Shown one piece after another: positions 49,700 through 58,318 of a stretch of 64,000 bases of DNA. Location of the stretch: positions 310,001 to 374,000 of the forward strand of contig NZ_SWJE01000003.1 in NCBI RefSeq assembly GCF_005144415.1, in the 5' to 3' direction. Position numbers and translations under genes: made by a program. This DNA comes from Trinickia terrae. GTDB taxonomy: Bacteria; Pseudomonadota; Gammaproteobacteria; Burkholderiales; Burkholderiaceae. Position 1 is the first letter of the stretch. Every line of letters begins with the position of its first letter. Under the pieces are notes generated by a model that was not told the origin of the DNA, did no database searches, and worked only from the letters and a program-made list of their open reading frames with translations.

Positions 49700-50515
49700 T
49701 CAGAACGTATGTTCCGGCCCCGGGAACGAGCCGTCCTTCACCGCGCGCACATAAGCCTCGACAGCCGCGAAGATGCTCGGCTGTCCCTGCATGAAATCCT
49801 TCACGAAGCGCGGCCGCTTGCCGGGGAAGATCCCGAGCATGTCGTGCAGCACCAGCACCTGGCCCGAGCATTCGAGGCCCGCGCCGATGCCGATCGTCGG
49901 AACGCGCAGTTGCTTCGTCACGTCGGTGGCGACGAGCGTCGGGACGGCTTCCATGAGCACCATCTGGGCGCCTGCGTTCTGCATCGCGAGCGCGTCGCGC
50001 ATCAGCTGGTTCGCGCCGGCTTCCGTCTTGCCCTGCACCTTGAACCCGCCGAACGCATGTACCGATTGTGGCGTGAGGCCGACGTGCGCACACACCGGCA
50101 CCGAGCGCTCCACGAGAAAGCGCACCGTGTCGGCGAGCCATTCGCCGCCTTCGAGCTTCACCATCTGCGCGCCCGCGCGCATCAGCTTGACGGAGCTCGC
50201 GAACGCCTCGGCCGGCGTGCCGTAGGTGCCGAACGGGAGGTCCGCGGCGATCAGCGCGCGCGGCTGGGCCCGCGCGACGCAGGCGGTGTGGTAGGCGATG
50301 TCGTCGAGCGAGACGGGCAGCGTTGTCGTCTGGCCTTGCAGCACGTTGCCGAGCGAGTCGCCGATCAAGAGGACGTCGACGCCCGCGCGATCGAGCAGCG
50401 ACGCGAAGCTCGCGTCGTAGCAGGTGAGCATCGCGATCTTTTCGCCGGCATCGCGCATGGTTTGCAGTTTCGGCACCGTAATGGCCTGCCGGCTCGTTTC
50501 CTGCAAATAGGTCAT
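49700..50515 (-). CDS. panB: Ketopantoate hydroxymethyltransferase
   Basis: This 271-residue enzyme makes ketopantoate from 2-oxoisovalerate and methylene-tetrahydrofolate for pantothenate and CoA. Signatures are [41 protein letters not shown] and [28 protein letters not shown] and [17 protein letters not shown] follow. It is last in a leftward unit with the deoxynucleoside kinase and folK, tying folate and pantothenate synthesis. Confidence 0.97.
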   Translation of the reverse strand: MTYLQETSRQAITVPKLQTMRDAGEKIAMLTCYDASFASLLDRAGVDVLLIGDSLGNVLQGQTTTLPVSLDDIAYHTACVARAQPRALIAADLPFGTYGTPAEAFASSVKLMRAGAQMVKLEGGEWLADTVRFLVERSVPVCAHVGLTPQSVHAFGGFKVQGKTEAGANQLMRDALAMQNAGAQMVLMEAVPTLVATDVTKQLRVPTIGIGAGLECSGQVLVLHDMLGIFPGKRPRFVKDFMQGQPSIFAAVEAYVRAVKDGSFPGPEHTF

Positions 50516-50556
50516 GGGAAGTTCCGTTTTGAAGAAAGAGGAGGGCCCCGCCGCTG

Positions 50557-51243
50557 TTACAGCGACGTGCCTTTGACGAAGAATTCCTTGCGCCCGCGCA
50601 TTGTCTCGATGCGTTCGACCAGTAGCGCAAGATCTTCCGCCGATTCGAGCGGATTCAGGTGTTCAGCGTTGACGGTCAGCACAGGGGCGCCGTCGTAGTG
50701 GTAGAAGAACTCGTTGTACGCATTGCAGAGCGCGCGCAGGTAAGCGTCGGAGATCTGCAGCTCCGACGGCCGCGCGCGCTTCTGGATGCGCGCGAACAAG
50801 ACTTCCGGGCTCGCCTGCAGATAGACGACGAGATCCGGCTGCGGCGCCGCGGCGGTGTCGATACGCGCCGCGAGCGCGCGATACAGCTGCCATTCGTCGT
50901 CCGGCAGCGTGAGGCGCGCGAAGATGTCGTTTTTTTGCGCGATGAAATCGGCGACGAGCGGGATGCCGGCTGCGCGCGCAGCGATCACCTGTTGCGCTTC
51001 CTGTGCGCGCTGCAGCGCGAATTGCAACTGCGTGGCGAGCGCGTAGCGCGCGGAGTCGCGATAGAAGCGTTCGAGGAAGGGGTTGTCGTCAGGACGCTCG
51101 AGGAGCATCTGCATCGACCAGCGTTCACCGAGCAGGCGCGCGAACGAGGTCTTGCCGACGCCGATCGGGCCTTCGACCGCGATGTACGGATACGGCGGAC
51201 GCAAGTGCGGCGCGGTGACGGTGAGCGGCGGCGAGCTCGTCAT
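50557..51243 (-). CDS. Deoxynucleoside kinase family protein
   Basis: This 228-residue P-loop kinase of the dNK/dGK family phosphorylates deoxynucleosides for salvage. The P-loop is [19 protein letters not shown] near 22; [15 protein letters not shown] and [22 protein letters not shown] (with the lid arginines) follow. Its ATG overlaps the folK stop (ATGA). The substrate cannot be read from sequence. The folK-dNK-panB order is usual in this group. Confidence 0.9.
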   Translation of the reverse strand: MTSSPPLTVTAPHLRPPYPYIAVEGPIGVGKTSFARLLGERWSMQMLLERPDDNPFLERFYRDSARYALATQLQFALQRAQEAQQVIAARAAGIPLVADFIAQKNDIFARLTLPDDEWQLYRALAARIDTAAAPQPDLVVYLQASPEVLFARIQKRARPSELQISDAYLRALCNAYNEFFYHYDGAPVLTVNAEHLNPLESAEDLALLVERIETMRGRKEFFVKGTSL

Positions 51244-51794
51244 CGGCAGCCACCGCCTTTCTCGGCCTTGGCCGGCGCGTTGCCGCCGCGCAGCGCTTCG
51301 AGCAGGCACTGGCAGGGGCTCTTCACCTTCTCGATGCGCTGGCCAACGACTGCGGGAAGGAACGCATCGGCGCGGCCCAGCCGGGGAATCTCGAGCGCCG
51401 GATCGATTTCGACGAGCGGCACCAGCGCGAATGCGCGCTCGGTGAGACGCGGGTGCGGCACGATCAGGTCGGGCTCCTCGATGCACGCTTCGCCGAACAG
51501 CAGGATGTCGATGTCGAGCGTGCGGGGCGCGTTGCGAAAGGGACGCTCGCGGCCGAAGTGGTGCTCGACCTTGTGGCACAGCGCGAGCAGGTGGTGCGCG
51601 CCGAGCGAAGTCTCGAGCTTCACGGCGAGGTTGTAATAGTCGTCGCCGCCCGCGTCGATCGGGGCAGTGCGATAGAGGCTCGATTTTTCGAGCACGGTGA
51701 TGGTGTGCTGCTGGGCGAGGCACACCACCGCGTCTTTCAAGGTCTGGCGCGCGTCCCCGAGATTCGCGCCGAGGCCGAGATAAGCAACCGTCAT
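51240..51794 (-). CDS. folK: 2-amino-4-hydroxy-6-hydroxymethyldihydropteridine diphosphokinase
   Basis: This 184-residue enzyme pyrophosphorylates the pterin precursor in folate synthesis. It shows VAYLGLGANLGDARQTLKDA at the start, RTAPIDAGGDDYYNLAVKLET, GRERPFRNAPRTLDIDILLFG and the VPHPRLTERAFALVPL signature. The ATG at 51794 is chosen over an upstream in-frame ATG (MSNRRCR) because the conserved strand starts there. A C-terminal tail of about 25 residues (ending EKGGGCR) is not part of the conserved domain. Confidence 0.96.
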   Translation of the reverse strand: MTVAYLGLGANLGDARQTLKDAVVCLAQQHTITVLEKSSLYRTAPIDAGGDDYYNLAVKLETSLGAHHLLALCHKVEHHFGRERPFRNAPRTLDIDILLFGEACIEEPDLIVPHPRLTERAFALVPLVEIDPALEIPRLGRADAFLPAVVGQRIEKVKSPCQCLLEALRGGNAPAKAEKGGGCR

Positions 51795-51884
51795 GGCATA
51801 GCTTCCTGCGAAATTCGTCCGACAGCGTCGGTTCGACACGGTCTGTCAGACACGGTCGGTCAGACAGCGAGTGCGGCGGCCGTC

Positions 51885-53462
51885 TCAGTCTTCGTGCTCG
51901 CCGCCTTGGCTCACGTCGCTCGACTGCCTGCTTGCCGACTCGCCCCCCTCCATCCGCTCGCCCGGCTTGCGGTTTTTAGCGCCACTGCTGCGCCGCCGTC
52001 GTTTTCTAGGCGTCCGGTCCCTGCCGCCTTGCGAAAGCAATGCTTCGCGCGCGGCGGCGTCTGCGTCGATGAATTCTGTCCACCACTGCCCGATCGACGA
52101 GTCCAACTCGCCGGATTCGCAGCGCAACAGGAGGAAATCATACCCCGCTCTAAATCTTTGGTGTTCCAGGAGCTTCAGCGCGCTGCGGCCCGAGCGCTTC
52201 TCGAGACGCAGCTGCAGGCCCCAGATCTCGCGCATGTCAGCCGAGTAGCGCTTGTGGATCGCGAGCTTTTCGGTCTGCATGTCGAGCACGTCGTCCATCG
52301 CGCGATGCAGCGCGGGCACCGGAAACTCGCCGTTGGCTTCGTATTGCTGCCAGCGCTGCTGCATGTCGTGCCACAGGAGTGTCGCGAACAGGAAGCCCGG
52401 CGAGACGGGCTTGCCCGCGCGCACGCGTTCGTCCGTGTTGTTGAGCGCGAGCGTGATGAACCGCTCGCCGTGCGGCTGTTCGAGCACGACGTCGAGGAGC
52501 GGCAGGAGCCCGTGGTGCAGGCCTTCCTTGCGCAATTGCTTCAAGCACGCGAGCGCGTGGCCCGAGAGCAGCAGCTTCAGCATCTCGTCGAAGAGACGCG
52601 CGGCCGGCACGTTGTTGACGAGGTCGGCGAGCTTCTTGATCGGTGCGCGCGTCGCGTCCTCGATCTCGAAGCCGAGCTTCGCCGCGAAGCGCACGACGCG
52701 CAGCATCCGCACCGGGTCTTCGCGGAAGCGCGTCGCCGGGTCGCCGATCATCCGCAGCGTGCGCGCGCGCACGTCCGCGAGACCGTTGTGGTAGTCGAGC
52801 ACGGTCTGCGTCGCAGGGTCGTAGTACATCGCGTTGATCGTGAAGTCGCGGCGCGTGGCGTCTTCATGCTGCTCGCCCCAGACGTTGTCGCGCAGCACCC
52901 GGCCGCTCGCGTCGACCGCGTGCGTGCGGCGGTCGAGCTCGTCGCGCTTCAGGCGCTTCGGCGCAGGCGTGTCAGCGGGAGGCGGATCGACCAGAGCCCG
53001 GAACGTCGAGACTTCGATGATCTCCTGCCCGAACTGCACGTGCACGATCGTGAAGCGCCGGCCGATCAGGCGCGCGCGGCGAAAGAGGCGCTGCACCTCG
53101 TCGGGCGTGGCGTCGGTCGCGACGTCGAAATCCTTCGGCGCGATGCCGAGCAGCAGGTCGCGCACCGCGCCGCCGACGATGAACGCCCGGTGCCCCGCCT
53201 GCTGCAGCGTCTCGGTGACGCGCACGGCGTTGCGGGAGATCAGCTCGGGGTCGATGCCGTGGATGTCGGCTGACAGGATCACGGGCGCGTCTGGATCGCG
53301 CGCGCCGGCGCGCGCGGTTTTGGCGGCGCTTTTCGTCGTCTTGCGGCGCTGCTTGGCGACTTCTTCGGTGCGCGTGTCGGGCGTGGCGCCGGTGTCGGCG
53401 TCAGCTTCGTTGTCGGCCACCGGTTCCTGTCCGAACAGCTTGCGGATGAGTTTTTTGATCAC
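51885..53462 (-). CDS. pcnB: Poly(A) polymerase I
   Basis: This 525-residue enzyme adds 3' poly(A) tails that mark RNA for decay. The nucleotidyltransferase core has AFIVGGAVRDLLLGIAPKDFDVATDATPDE and the later DFTINAMYYDPATQTVLDY; a helical RNA-binding region follows. A Lys/Arg-rich N-terminal stretch (TEEVAKQRRKTTKSAAKTAR) and a basic C-terminal tail (TPRKRRRRSSGAKNRK) are typical. The start is GTG at 53462, overlapping the HAD gene's stop (GTGA). Confidence 0.96.
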   Translation of the reverse strand: MIKKLIRKLFGQEPVADNEADADTGATPDTRTEEVAKQRRKTTKSAAKTARAGARDPDAPVILSADIHGIDPELISRNAVRVTETLQQAGHRAFIVGGAVRDLLLGIAPKDFDVATDATPDEVQRLFRRARLIGRRFTIVHVQFGQEIIEVSTFRALVDPPPADTPAPKRLKRDELDRRTHAVDASGRVLRDNVWGEQHEDATRRDFTINAMYYDPATQTVLDYHNGLADVRARTLRMIGDPATRFREDPVRMLRVVRFAAKLGFEIEDATRAPIKKLADLVNNVPAARLFDEMLKLLLSGHALACLKQLRKEGLHHGLLPLLDVVLEQPHGERFITLALNNTDERVRAGKPVSPGFLFATLLWHDMQQRWQQYEANGEFPVPALHRAMDDVLDMQTEKLAIHKRYSADMREIWGLQLRLEKRSGRSALKLLEHQRFRAGYDFLLLRCESGELDSSIGQWWTEFIDADAAAREALLSQGGRDRTPRKRRRRSSGAKNRKPGERMEGGESASRQSSDVSQGGEHED

Positions 53463-54145
53463 GACGGTTCAAAGAGATCGAGGATGCGCCAGCCCTTCGC
53501 CTGGGCGTGGGCGCGCAGCGTGGCGTCGGGATTGGTCGCGATCGGGTCGGTGACTTTTTCGAGCAGCGGGATGTCGTTGTGCGAATCGCTGTAGAAATAG
53601 CTGCGCTCGAAATCGCTCCAGGTCTTGCCGAGCGAGGCAAGCCACGCTTCGGTACGCACGATCTTGCCTTCGCGGTAGCTCGGCGTGCCGGTGCCGCGGC
53701 CCGTGAATTGGGAGTGCGGATGGCCGTCGACGGTCTCCACTTCGCATGCGATCAGCGCTTTCACGCCGAATGCGGTGGCGATCGGCCGCGTGATGAACTC
53801 GTTGGTCGCGGTGACGATGCAGCAGAGGTCGCCGTCGTCCTGGTGGCCGCGCACGAGCTCGAGCGCCGCCGGGATCATGGCGGGCTTGATGACTTCGTGC
53901 ATGAACTGCTCGTGCCATTGCGCCAACTGCGCGCGCGAATATTTCGCGAGCGGCGTGAGCATCGCGGTCAGGTAGGCATGAATGTCGAGCTTGCCGGCTT
54001 TGTAGTCGGCGAAGAAGCGGTCGTTTTCATGCGCAAAGCTTTCGGCGTCGACGATGCCGAGCTTCACCATGAAGCGGCCCCATTCGTGGTCACTGTCGGT
54101 GGGGATCAGCGTGTGATCCAGGTCAAAAAGGGCGAGATTCGTCAT
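53459..54145 (-). CDS. HAD-superfamily phosphatase (HAD-IB, SerB-like)
   Basis: This 228-residue HAD hydrolase has the nucleophile motif LALFDLDHTLIPTDSDHEW at residues 3-21, motif II in CCIVTATNEFITRP near 98-111, and motif IV YFYSDSHNDIPLL near 190. A helical cap lies between. The family includes phosphoserine phosphatase and histidinol phosphatase-like enzymes; substrate unknown. It is coupled to pcnB by a 4-base overlap. Confidence 0.88.
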   Translation of the reverse strand: MTNLALFDLDHTLIPTDSDHEWGRFMVKLGIVDAESFAHENDRFFADYKAGKLDIHAYLTAMLTPLAKYSRAQLAQWHEQFMHEVIKPAMIPAALELVRGHQDDGDLCCIVTATNEFITRPIATAFGVKALIACEVETVDGHPHSQFTGRGTGTPSYREGKIVRTEAWLASLGKTWSDFERSYFYSDSHNDIPLLEKVTDPIATNPDATLRAHAQAKGWRILDLFEPS

Positions 54146-54170
54146 GAGGGCGCATTTTACTTGAAGCGGG

Positions 54171-54929
54171 TCATTTGAACCGCGCGGGGTGCTCGCCGGA
54201 CTCGGGCGCGCCGGCGGCAACCGGGACGGCCGCCGCGTCCGGCGAGGCGAGCATCGTGCGCAGCAGCGGCAGCGTGACGGCGCGTTTCTGTTCGAGCGAG
54301 AAGCGGTCGAGCGCGTCGAGCAGCGCCATCAGGCTCGGCATGTCGCGGCGGAAATGCGTGAGCAGGTAAGCCGGGACGTCGTCGGCGAGCGCGATCCCGC
54401 GTTCCTTTGCCGCGTGCTTGAGCACGGCGGCCTTGCCGTCGTCGGGCAGCGGCGCGAGGTGGAACACGAGGCCCCAGCCGAGGCGCGTGCGCAGATCTTC
54501 GCGCACGGCGAGCGCGATCGGCGCGGCGTTGCCGGTGGCGACGAGCGCGCTAGTCGGGTGCGCGCGCACTTCGTTGAAGAGATTGAAGAGCGCGATCTGC
54601 TGGGCGCTCGAGAGCCGGTCGCAATCGTCGACCGTATAGAGCGAGACGCGCGGGTCGAACGAGAACGCCGCGAGCGCGCTTTGCGGGCTCAGGAAGCGCG
54701 CCTGGCGCGGCGCTGTTTCGTGCACGAGCGCGTGCAGCAAGTGGCTGCGCCCGCAGCCGGGGTCGCCCCAGATGTAGAACGTGCGGTCGGCGAGCGGACC
54801 GGCGGCCAGCGCCGCGTCGAGCTCGCGCAGGCGCGTCACCAGCTCGGCGTTGGCGCCGGCGAAGAAATTGTCGAAGGTCGACGGCGGCGGGGTGCCGAGA
54901 TCGAGCGTCAGTTGACGTTGGACAGTCAC
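54171..54929 (-). CDS. hda: DnaA regulatory inactivator Hda
   Basis: This 252-residue AAA+ protein related to DnaA, with the clamp, promotes hydrolysis of DnaA-bound ATP to prevent re-initiation. It begins with a beta-clamp-binding motif (RQLTLDLG, residues 4-11). It has a Walker A-like loop YIWGDPGCGRSHLL near 53, a Walker B region SLYTVDDCDRLSS, and ends in a sensor-2 region. The GTG at 54929 keeps the clamp motif at the N-terminus, as in E. coli Hda. It lies between the PerM-like transporter gene and the HAD phosphatase gene. Confidence 0.93.
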   Translation of the reverse strand: MTVQRQLTLDLGTPPPSTFDNFFAGANAELVTRLRELDAALAAGPLADRTFYIWGDPGCGRSHLLHALVHETAPRQARFLSPQSALAAFSFDPRVSLYTVDDCDRLSSAQQIALFNLFNEVRAHPTSALVATGNAAPIALAVREDLRTRLGWGLVFHLAPLPDDGKAAVLKHAAKERGIALADDVPAYLLTHFRRDMPSLMALLDALDRFSLEQKRAVTLPLLRTMLASPDAAAVPVAAGAPESGEHPARFK

Positions 54930-54946
54930 GATGGAAACGAAGTCGG

Positions 54947-56023
54947 TCAGTTCTTGTAGAGCGTGCTTGCCAGATAGCCGCGCTTCAATTCGCGCAGCGC
55001 CGTCGAGATGATTGCGCTCACCGGCAGCGCGAGCAGCACGCCGAAGAAGCCGAACAGCTGGCCGAAGGCGAGCAGGGCGAAGATCACGGCGAGCGGATGC
55101 AGGCCGATGCGCTCGCCGACGAGCCGCGGCGTCAGGAAGAACCCCTCGAGGATCTGGCCGACGCCGTACACGATCGCGACCGCGCCGAAGCCGTACCAGT
55201 CGCCGAATTGCAACAGCGCCGCGAGGAGCGCGAGCGCGAGGCCGGTCGCAAAGCCGATGTACGGGATGAACACGGCGAGCCCCGTGAACACGCCGACGGG
55301 CAGTGCGATCTCGAAGCCCGCGATCGTGAGCCCGATCGCGTAATAGGCGGCGAGCACGGCCATCACGAGCAATTGGCCGCGCAGGTATTGCGAGAGCACC
55401 TGGTCCATTTCGCGGGCAAGCTGCAGCGTCTTGTCGAGCCAGCGGCGCGGGATGAAGGTCTCGATGCGCGTGATCATGCTGTGCCAGTCGTAGAGCAGAT
55501 AGAACAGCACGAGCGGCACCATCACGACGTTGCCGATCACGGTGATCATTACGTTGCCGCTCGTGCGGAGCGACTTCCATGCGGTGAGCGCGACCGTCTG
55601 CGCGCTGCCTTCGAGCTGGCTCGTGAGCATGTCGCGCACGCTCGCGAAGTCGAGCGAATCGCCAAGGCCGAGGAACACGAGCTTGGGCTGGACCCAGGCG
55701 TTCAGCTTTGCGATGAAGACGGGAATCTGCTGCTTGAGCTGTGGGCCTTCCTTCTGAATCACGGCGAGCACGAGCAGCACGAGCACCGTGATCATGCACG
55801 CGAAGACCAGCATCATGATCAGCGCCCCGAGGCCGCGCGGCACGCGGTGGCGCTGCAGCCAGTCGACGCCCGGCTGCAGCATGTAGGCGAGGATCGCGCC
55901 GAGCAGGAACGGTGTGAGGACCGGGCTCAGCACCCAGAGCAGAATGCCGATCCCGAGCGCGACGGCGAACCAGAAGAAGGCCTGGCGCTGGTACGGCGTA
56001 ATGAGGGGAGAGTTCAGCGACAA
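54947..56023 (-). CDS. perM: AI-2E/PerM family membrane transporter
   Basis: This roughly 358-residue protein has about eight hydrophobic helices (FFWFAVALGIGILLWVLSPVL, FLLGAILAYMLQPGVDWL, LGALIMMLVFACMITVLVLL). The conserved end includes FIPYIGFATGLALALLAAL and PLAVIFALLAFGQLFGFFG. Family members export small molecules or Na+; the substrate is unknown. The start is uncertain. I favour TTG at 56023 (LSLNSPLITPYQR, GGGAA upstream), because the longer GTG start at 56095 would translate the repeat region before purM. Confidence 0.85.
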   Translation of the reverse strand: MSLNSPLITPYQRQAFFWFAVALGIGILLWVLSPVLTPFLLGAILAYMLQPGVDWLQRHRVPRGLGALIMMLVFACMITVLVLLVLAVIQKEGPQLKQQIPVFIAKLNAWVQPKLVFLGLGDSLDFASVRDMLTSQLEGSAQTVALTAWKSLRTSGNVMITVIGNVVMVPLVLFYLLYDWHSMITRIETFIPRRWLDKTLQLAREMDQVLSQYLRGQLLVMAVLAAYYAIGLTIAGFEIALPVGVFTGLAVFIPYIGFATGLALALLAALLQFGDWYGFGAVAIVYGVGQILEGFFLTPRLVGERIGLHPLAVIFALLAFGQLFGFFGVLLALPVSAIISTALRELKRGYLASTLYKN

Positions 56024-56045
56024 GTGTTTTTCCCAATGTGGTGGG

Positions 56046-56128
56046 AGTAAGTGCCAAAGCGCCAACTGCGGATCGGCAGCTTTGCATGGGACCACAGTAA
56101 GCGCTGAAGCGCTAACTGTGGATCGGCA
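56046..56128. repeat. Two imperfect 33-bp direct repeats, 50 bp apart
   Basis: The sequences at 56046-56078 and 56096-56128 agree at 28 of 33 bases (both begin AGTAAG and end GGATCGGCA). They lie between the divergent perM and purM genes. The period is 50 bp, close to five helical turns, as for paired protein-binding sites. Confidence 0.65.
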
Positions 56129-56131
56129 TCA

Positions 56132-56150
56132 GGTAAAATCGCATTTTACC
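56132..56150. promoter_or_regulatory. Palindrome overlapping a possible purM -10 element
   Basis: GGTAAAAT-CGC-ATTTTACC is a perfect 8-3-8 inverted repeat, 20 bases before the purM ATG. It contains TAAAAT (56134-56139), a plausible -10. A protein bound here could block purM transcription. It does not resemble the E. coli PurR box. Confidence 0.5.
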
Positions 56151-56170
56151 GACCTTCTCGCCCTTCCCCC

Positions 56171-57232
56171 ATGAATCAACCGAAATCCGCCCCCGATGGG
56201 CAATCCCAAGGCCTGTCGTATCGCGACGCGGGCGTGGACATCGACGCGGGCGACGCGCTCGTCGACGCGATCAAGCCCTTTGCCAAGAAAACCCTGCGTG
56301 ACGGCGTGCTCGGCGGCATCGGCGGGTTCGGCGCGCTGTTCGAGGTGCCGAAGAAATACCGCGAGCCGGTGCTCGTGTCGGGCACCGACGGCGTCGGCAC
56401 GAAGCTCAAGCTCGCGTTTCATCTGAACAAGCACGACACGGTCGGCCAGGATCTCGTCGCGATGAGCGTCAACGACATCCTCGTGCAAGGCGCCGAGCCG
56501 CTGTTCTTCCTCGACTACTTCGCATGCGGCAAGCTCGATGTCGGCACGGCGGCCACGGTCGTGAAGGGCATCGCGCAAGGCTGCGAGCTGGCGGGCTGCG
56601 CGCTGATCGGTGGCGAGACCGCCGAGATGCCGGGCATGTATCCCGACGGCGAATACGATCTCGCGGGCTTCGCGGTGGGCGCGGTCGAGAAGAGCAAGAT
56701 CATCGACGGCAGCACGATCGGCGCAGGCGACGTGGTGCTCGGTCTCGCTTCGAGCGGCATCCATTCGAACGGCTTCTCGCTCGTGCGCAAGATCATCGAG
56801 CGCGCGAACCCGGACCTGTCGGCCGATTTCCACGGCCGCTCGCTTGCCGACACGCTGATGGCGCCGACGCGCATCTACGTGAAGCCGCTCCTCGCCCTGA
56901 TGCAGAGCATCGCCGTGAAGGGGATGGCGCACATCACGGGTGGCGGGCTCGTCGAGAACATTCCGCGCGTGCTGCGCGAAGGCCTTACGGCGGAGCTCGA
57001 CAAGAACGCGTGGCCGTTGCCGCCGCTTTTCGCGTGGCTGCAGCAGCACGGCGGCGTCGCCGATGCGGAAATGCACCGCGTGTTCAATTGCGGGATCGGC
57101 ATGGCGGTGATCGTCGCGGCGGCCGATGCCGACGAGGCGGTGCGCCAATTGACGGCTGCCGGCGAGCAAGTCTGGAAGATCGGCACGGTGCGTGCGAGCG
57201 GCGAAGGCGAGGCGCAGACGGTGGTGGTCTGA
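56171..57232 (+). CDS. purM: Phosphoribosylformylglycinamidine cyclo-ligase (AIR synthetase)
   Basis: This 353-residue enzyme makes aminoimidazole ribotide in purine synthesis. Signatures are [20 protein letters not shown] near 18, [48 protein letters not shown] and [25 protein letters not shown]-type [13 protein letters not shown] and the late CGIGMAVIV follow. The ATG at 56171 has only a pyrimidine-rich leader, with no clear ribosome-binding site. It is divergent from perM and ends at a double hairpin. Confidence 0.97.
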   Translation: MNQPKSAPDGQSQGLSYRDAGVDIDAGDALVDAIKPFAKKTLRDGVLGGIGGFGALFEVPKKYREPVLVSGTDGVGTKLKLAFHLNKHDTVGQDLVAMSVNDILVQGAEPLFFLDYFACGKLDVGTAATVVKGIAQGCELAGCALIGGETAEMPGMYPDGEYDLAGFAVGAVEKSKIIDGSTIGAGDVVLGLASSGIHSNGFSLVRKIIERANPDLSADFHGRSLADTLMAPTRIYVKPLLALMQSIAVKGMAHITGGGLVENIPRVLREGLTAELDKNAWPLPPLFAWLQQHGGVADAEMHRVFNCGIGMAVIVAAADADEAVRQLTAAGEQVWKIGTVRASGEGEAQTVVV

Positions 57233-57289
57233 GGCCGATGAGCGCGCGCGGCGACGTGCGCGCTGCTTAGGCTTTTCGAGCGCAGTATG

Positions 57290-57337
57290 GGAAACGGCGC
57301 CTGGAAGCTCCGAGAGGAGCGGCCAGGCGCCGTTTCC
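57290..57337. terminator. Nested-hairpin terminator between purM and miaA
   Basis: A perfect 15-bp stem (GGAAACGGCGCCTGG / CCAGGCGCCGTTTCC) encloses a second hairpin (GCTCC GAGA GGAGC). A run of six T follows on the plus strand at 57346-57351. It separates two convergent genes. Confidence 0.75.
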
Positions 57338-57351
57338 GTTTGTGGCGTTTT

Positions 57352-58314
57352 TTAGGCGGCGAGCACCCGCTCGATTGCCTCGAGTGCCCGTTGGGTCGCA
57401 TCGCCCGCGCAGCAGTCGACGACGATTCGCGCCGGCATTGCCCGCAGCCACGTCAACTGCCGCTTGCAGAGCTGGCGCGTGGCGAACACGCCTTTGTCGC
57501 GCATCGTCGGGTAGTCGGTGACGCCGTCGAGGTATTCCCAGGCCTGCCGGTAGCCGACGCAGCGCATCGACGGCAAGCCCAGGTGCAGGTCGCCGCGCAA
57601 GCGCAGGCGTTTCACTTCGTCGATGAAACCGGCTGCGAGCATCGCATCGAAGCGCTGCGCGATGCGCTCGTGCAGCACGCTGCGCTCGGAAGGCTCGAGC
57701 GCGATCGGCACGAAGCGGTAGGGCGTCTGCGCTTCGCGCGCGGGCGAAGCGAGCAGCGTCGACATCGCCGCGCCCGTCAGCATGAACACTTCCAGCGCCC
57801 GCTGGATGCGCTGCGAATCGTTCGGCGCGAGCCGCGCGGCCGTCGCCGGATCGACGCGCGCGAGGCGCGCGTGCAACGCGGGCCAGCCGTCGCGGGCGGC
57901 GTCGGCGTCGAGCTCGGCGCGCACGTTGGCGTTCGCGGGCGGCAAGTCGTTCAGGCCCTGCGTCAGCGCCTTGTAATAGAGCATCGTGCCGCCCACCAGC
58001 AGCGGCTCGTTGCCGCGCGCGAGGATTTCGCCGGTAAGGCGCAGCGCGTCGGCGCGGAAATCGGCGGCGGAGTAGCTGGCGGCGGGGTCGATGATGTCGA
58101 TCAGGTGATGTGGGGCGACCGCGCGCTCGGCGAGCGTAGGCTTGGCGGTCCCGATGTCCATCTCGCGGTAGACGAGCGCCGAGTCGACGCTCACGATCTC
58201 CACCGGCCGCCGCGCCGCGAACGCGAGCGCGGCGGCGGTCTTGCCGGAGGCCGTCGGGCCGAGCAGACAGGCGATCGGGCGCGGTTTGGCGGGTGTCGAG
58301 CTCACGTGGTCCAC
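57352..58314 (-). CDS. miaA: tRNA dimethylallyltransferase
   Basis: This 320-residue enzyme adds an isopentenyl group to A37 of tRNAs reading UNN codons. The P-loop [18 protein letters not shown] is near 16-33. [45 protein letters not shown] and [16 protein letters not shown] follow. The start is GTG (58314, or 58305), four bases after the mutL stop, so it is cotranscribed with mutL as in many proteobacteria. Confidence 0.96.
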   Translation of the reverse strand: MDHVSSTPAKPRPIACLLGPTASGKTAAALAFAARRPVEIVSVDSALVYREMDIGTAKPTLAERAVAPHHLIDIIDPAASYSAADFRADALRLTGEILARGNEPLLVGGTMLYYKALTQGLNDLPPANANVRAELDADAARDGWPALHARLARVDPATAARLAPNDSQRIQRALEVFMLTGAAMSTLLASPAREAQTPYRFVPIALEPSERSVLHERIAQRFDAMLAAGFIDEVKRLRLRGDLHLGLPSMRCVGYRQAWEYLDGVTDYPTMRDKGVFATRQLCKRQLTWLRAMPARIVVDCCAGDATQRALEAIERVLAA

Positions 58315-58318
58315 GCGC

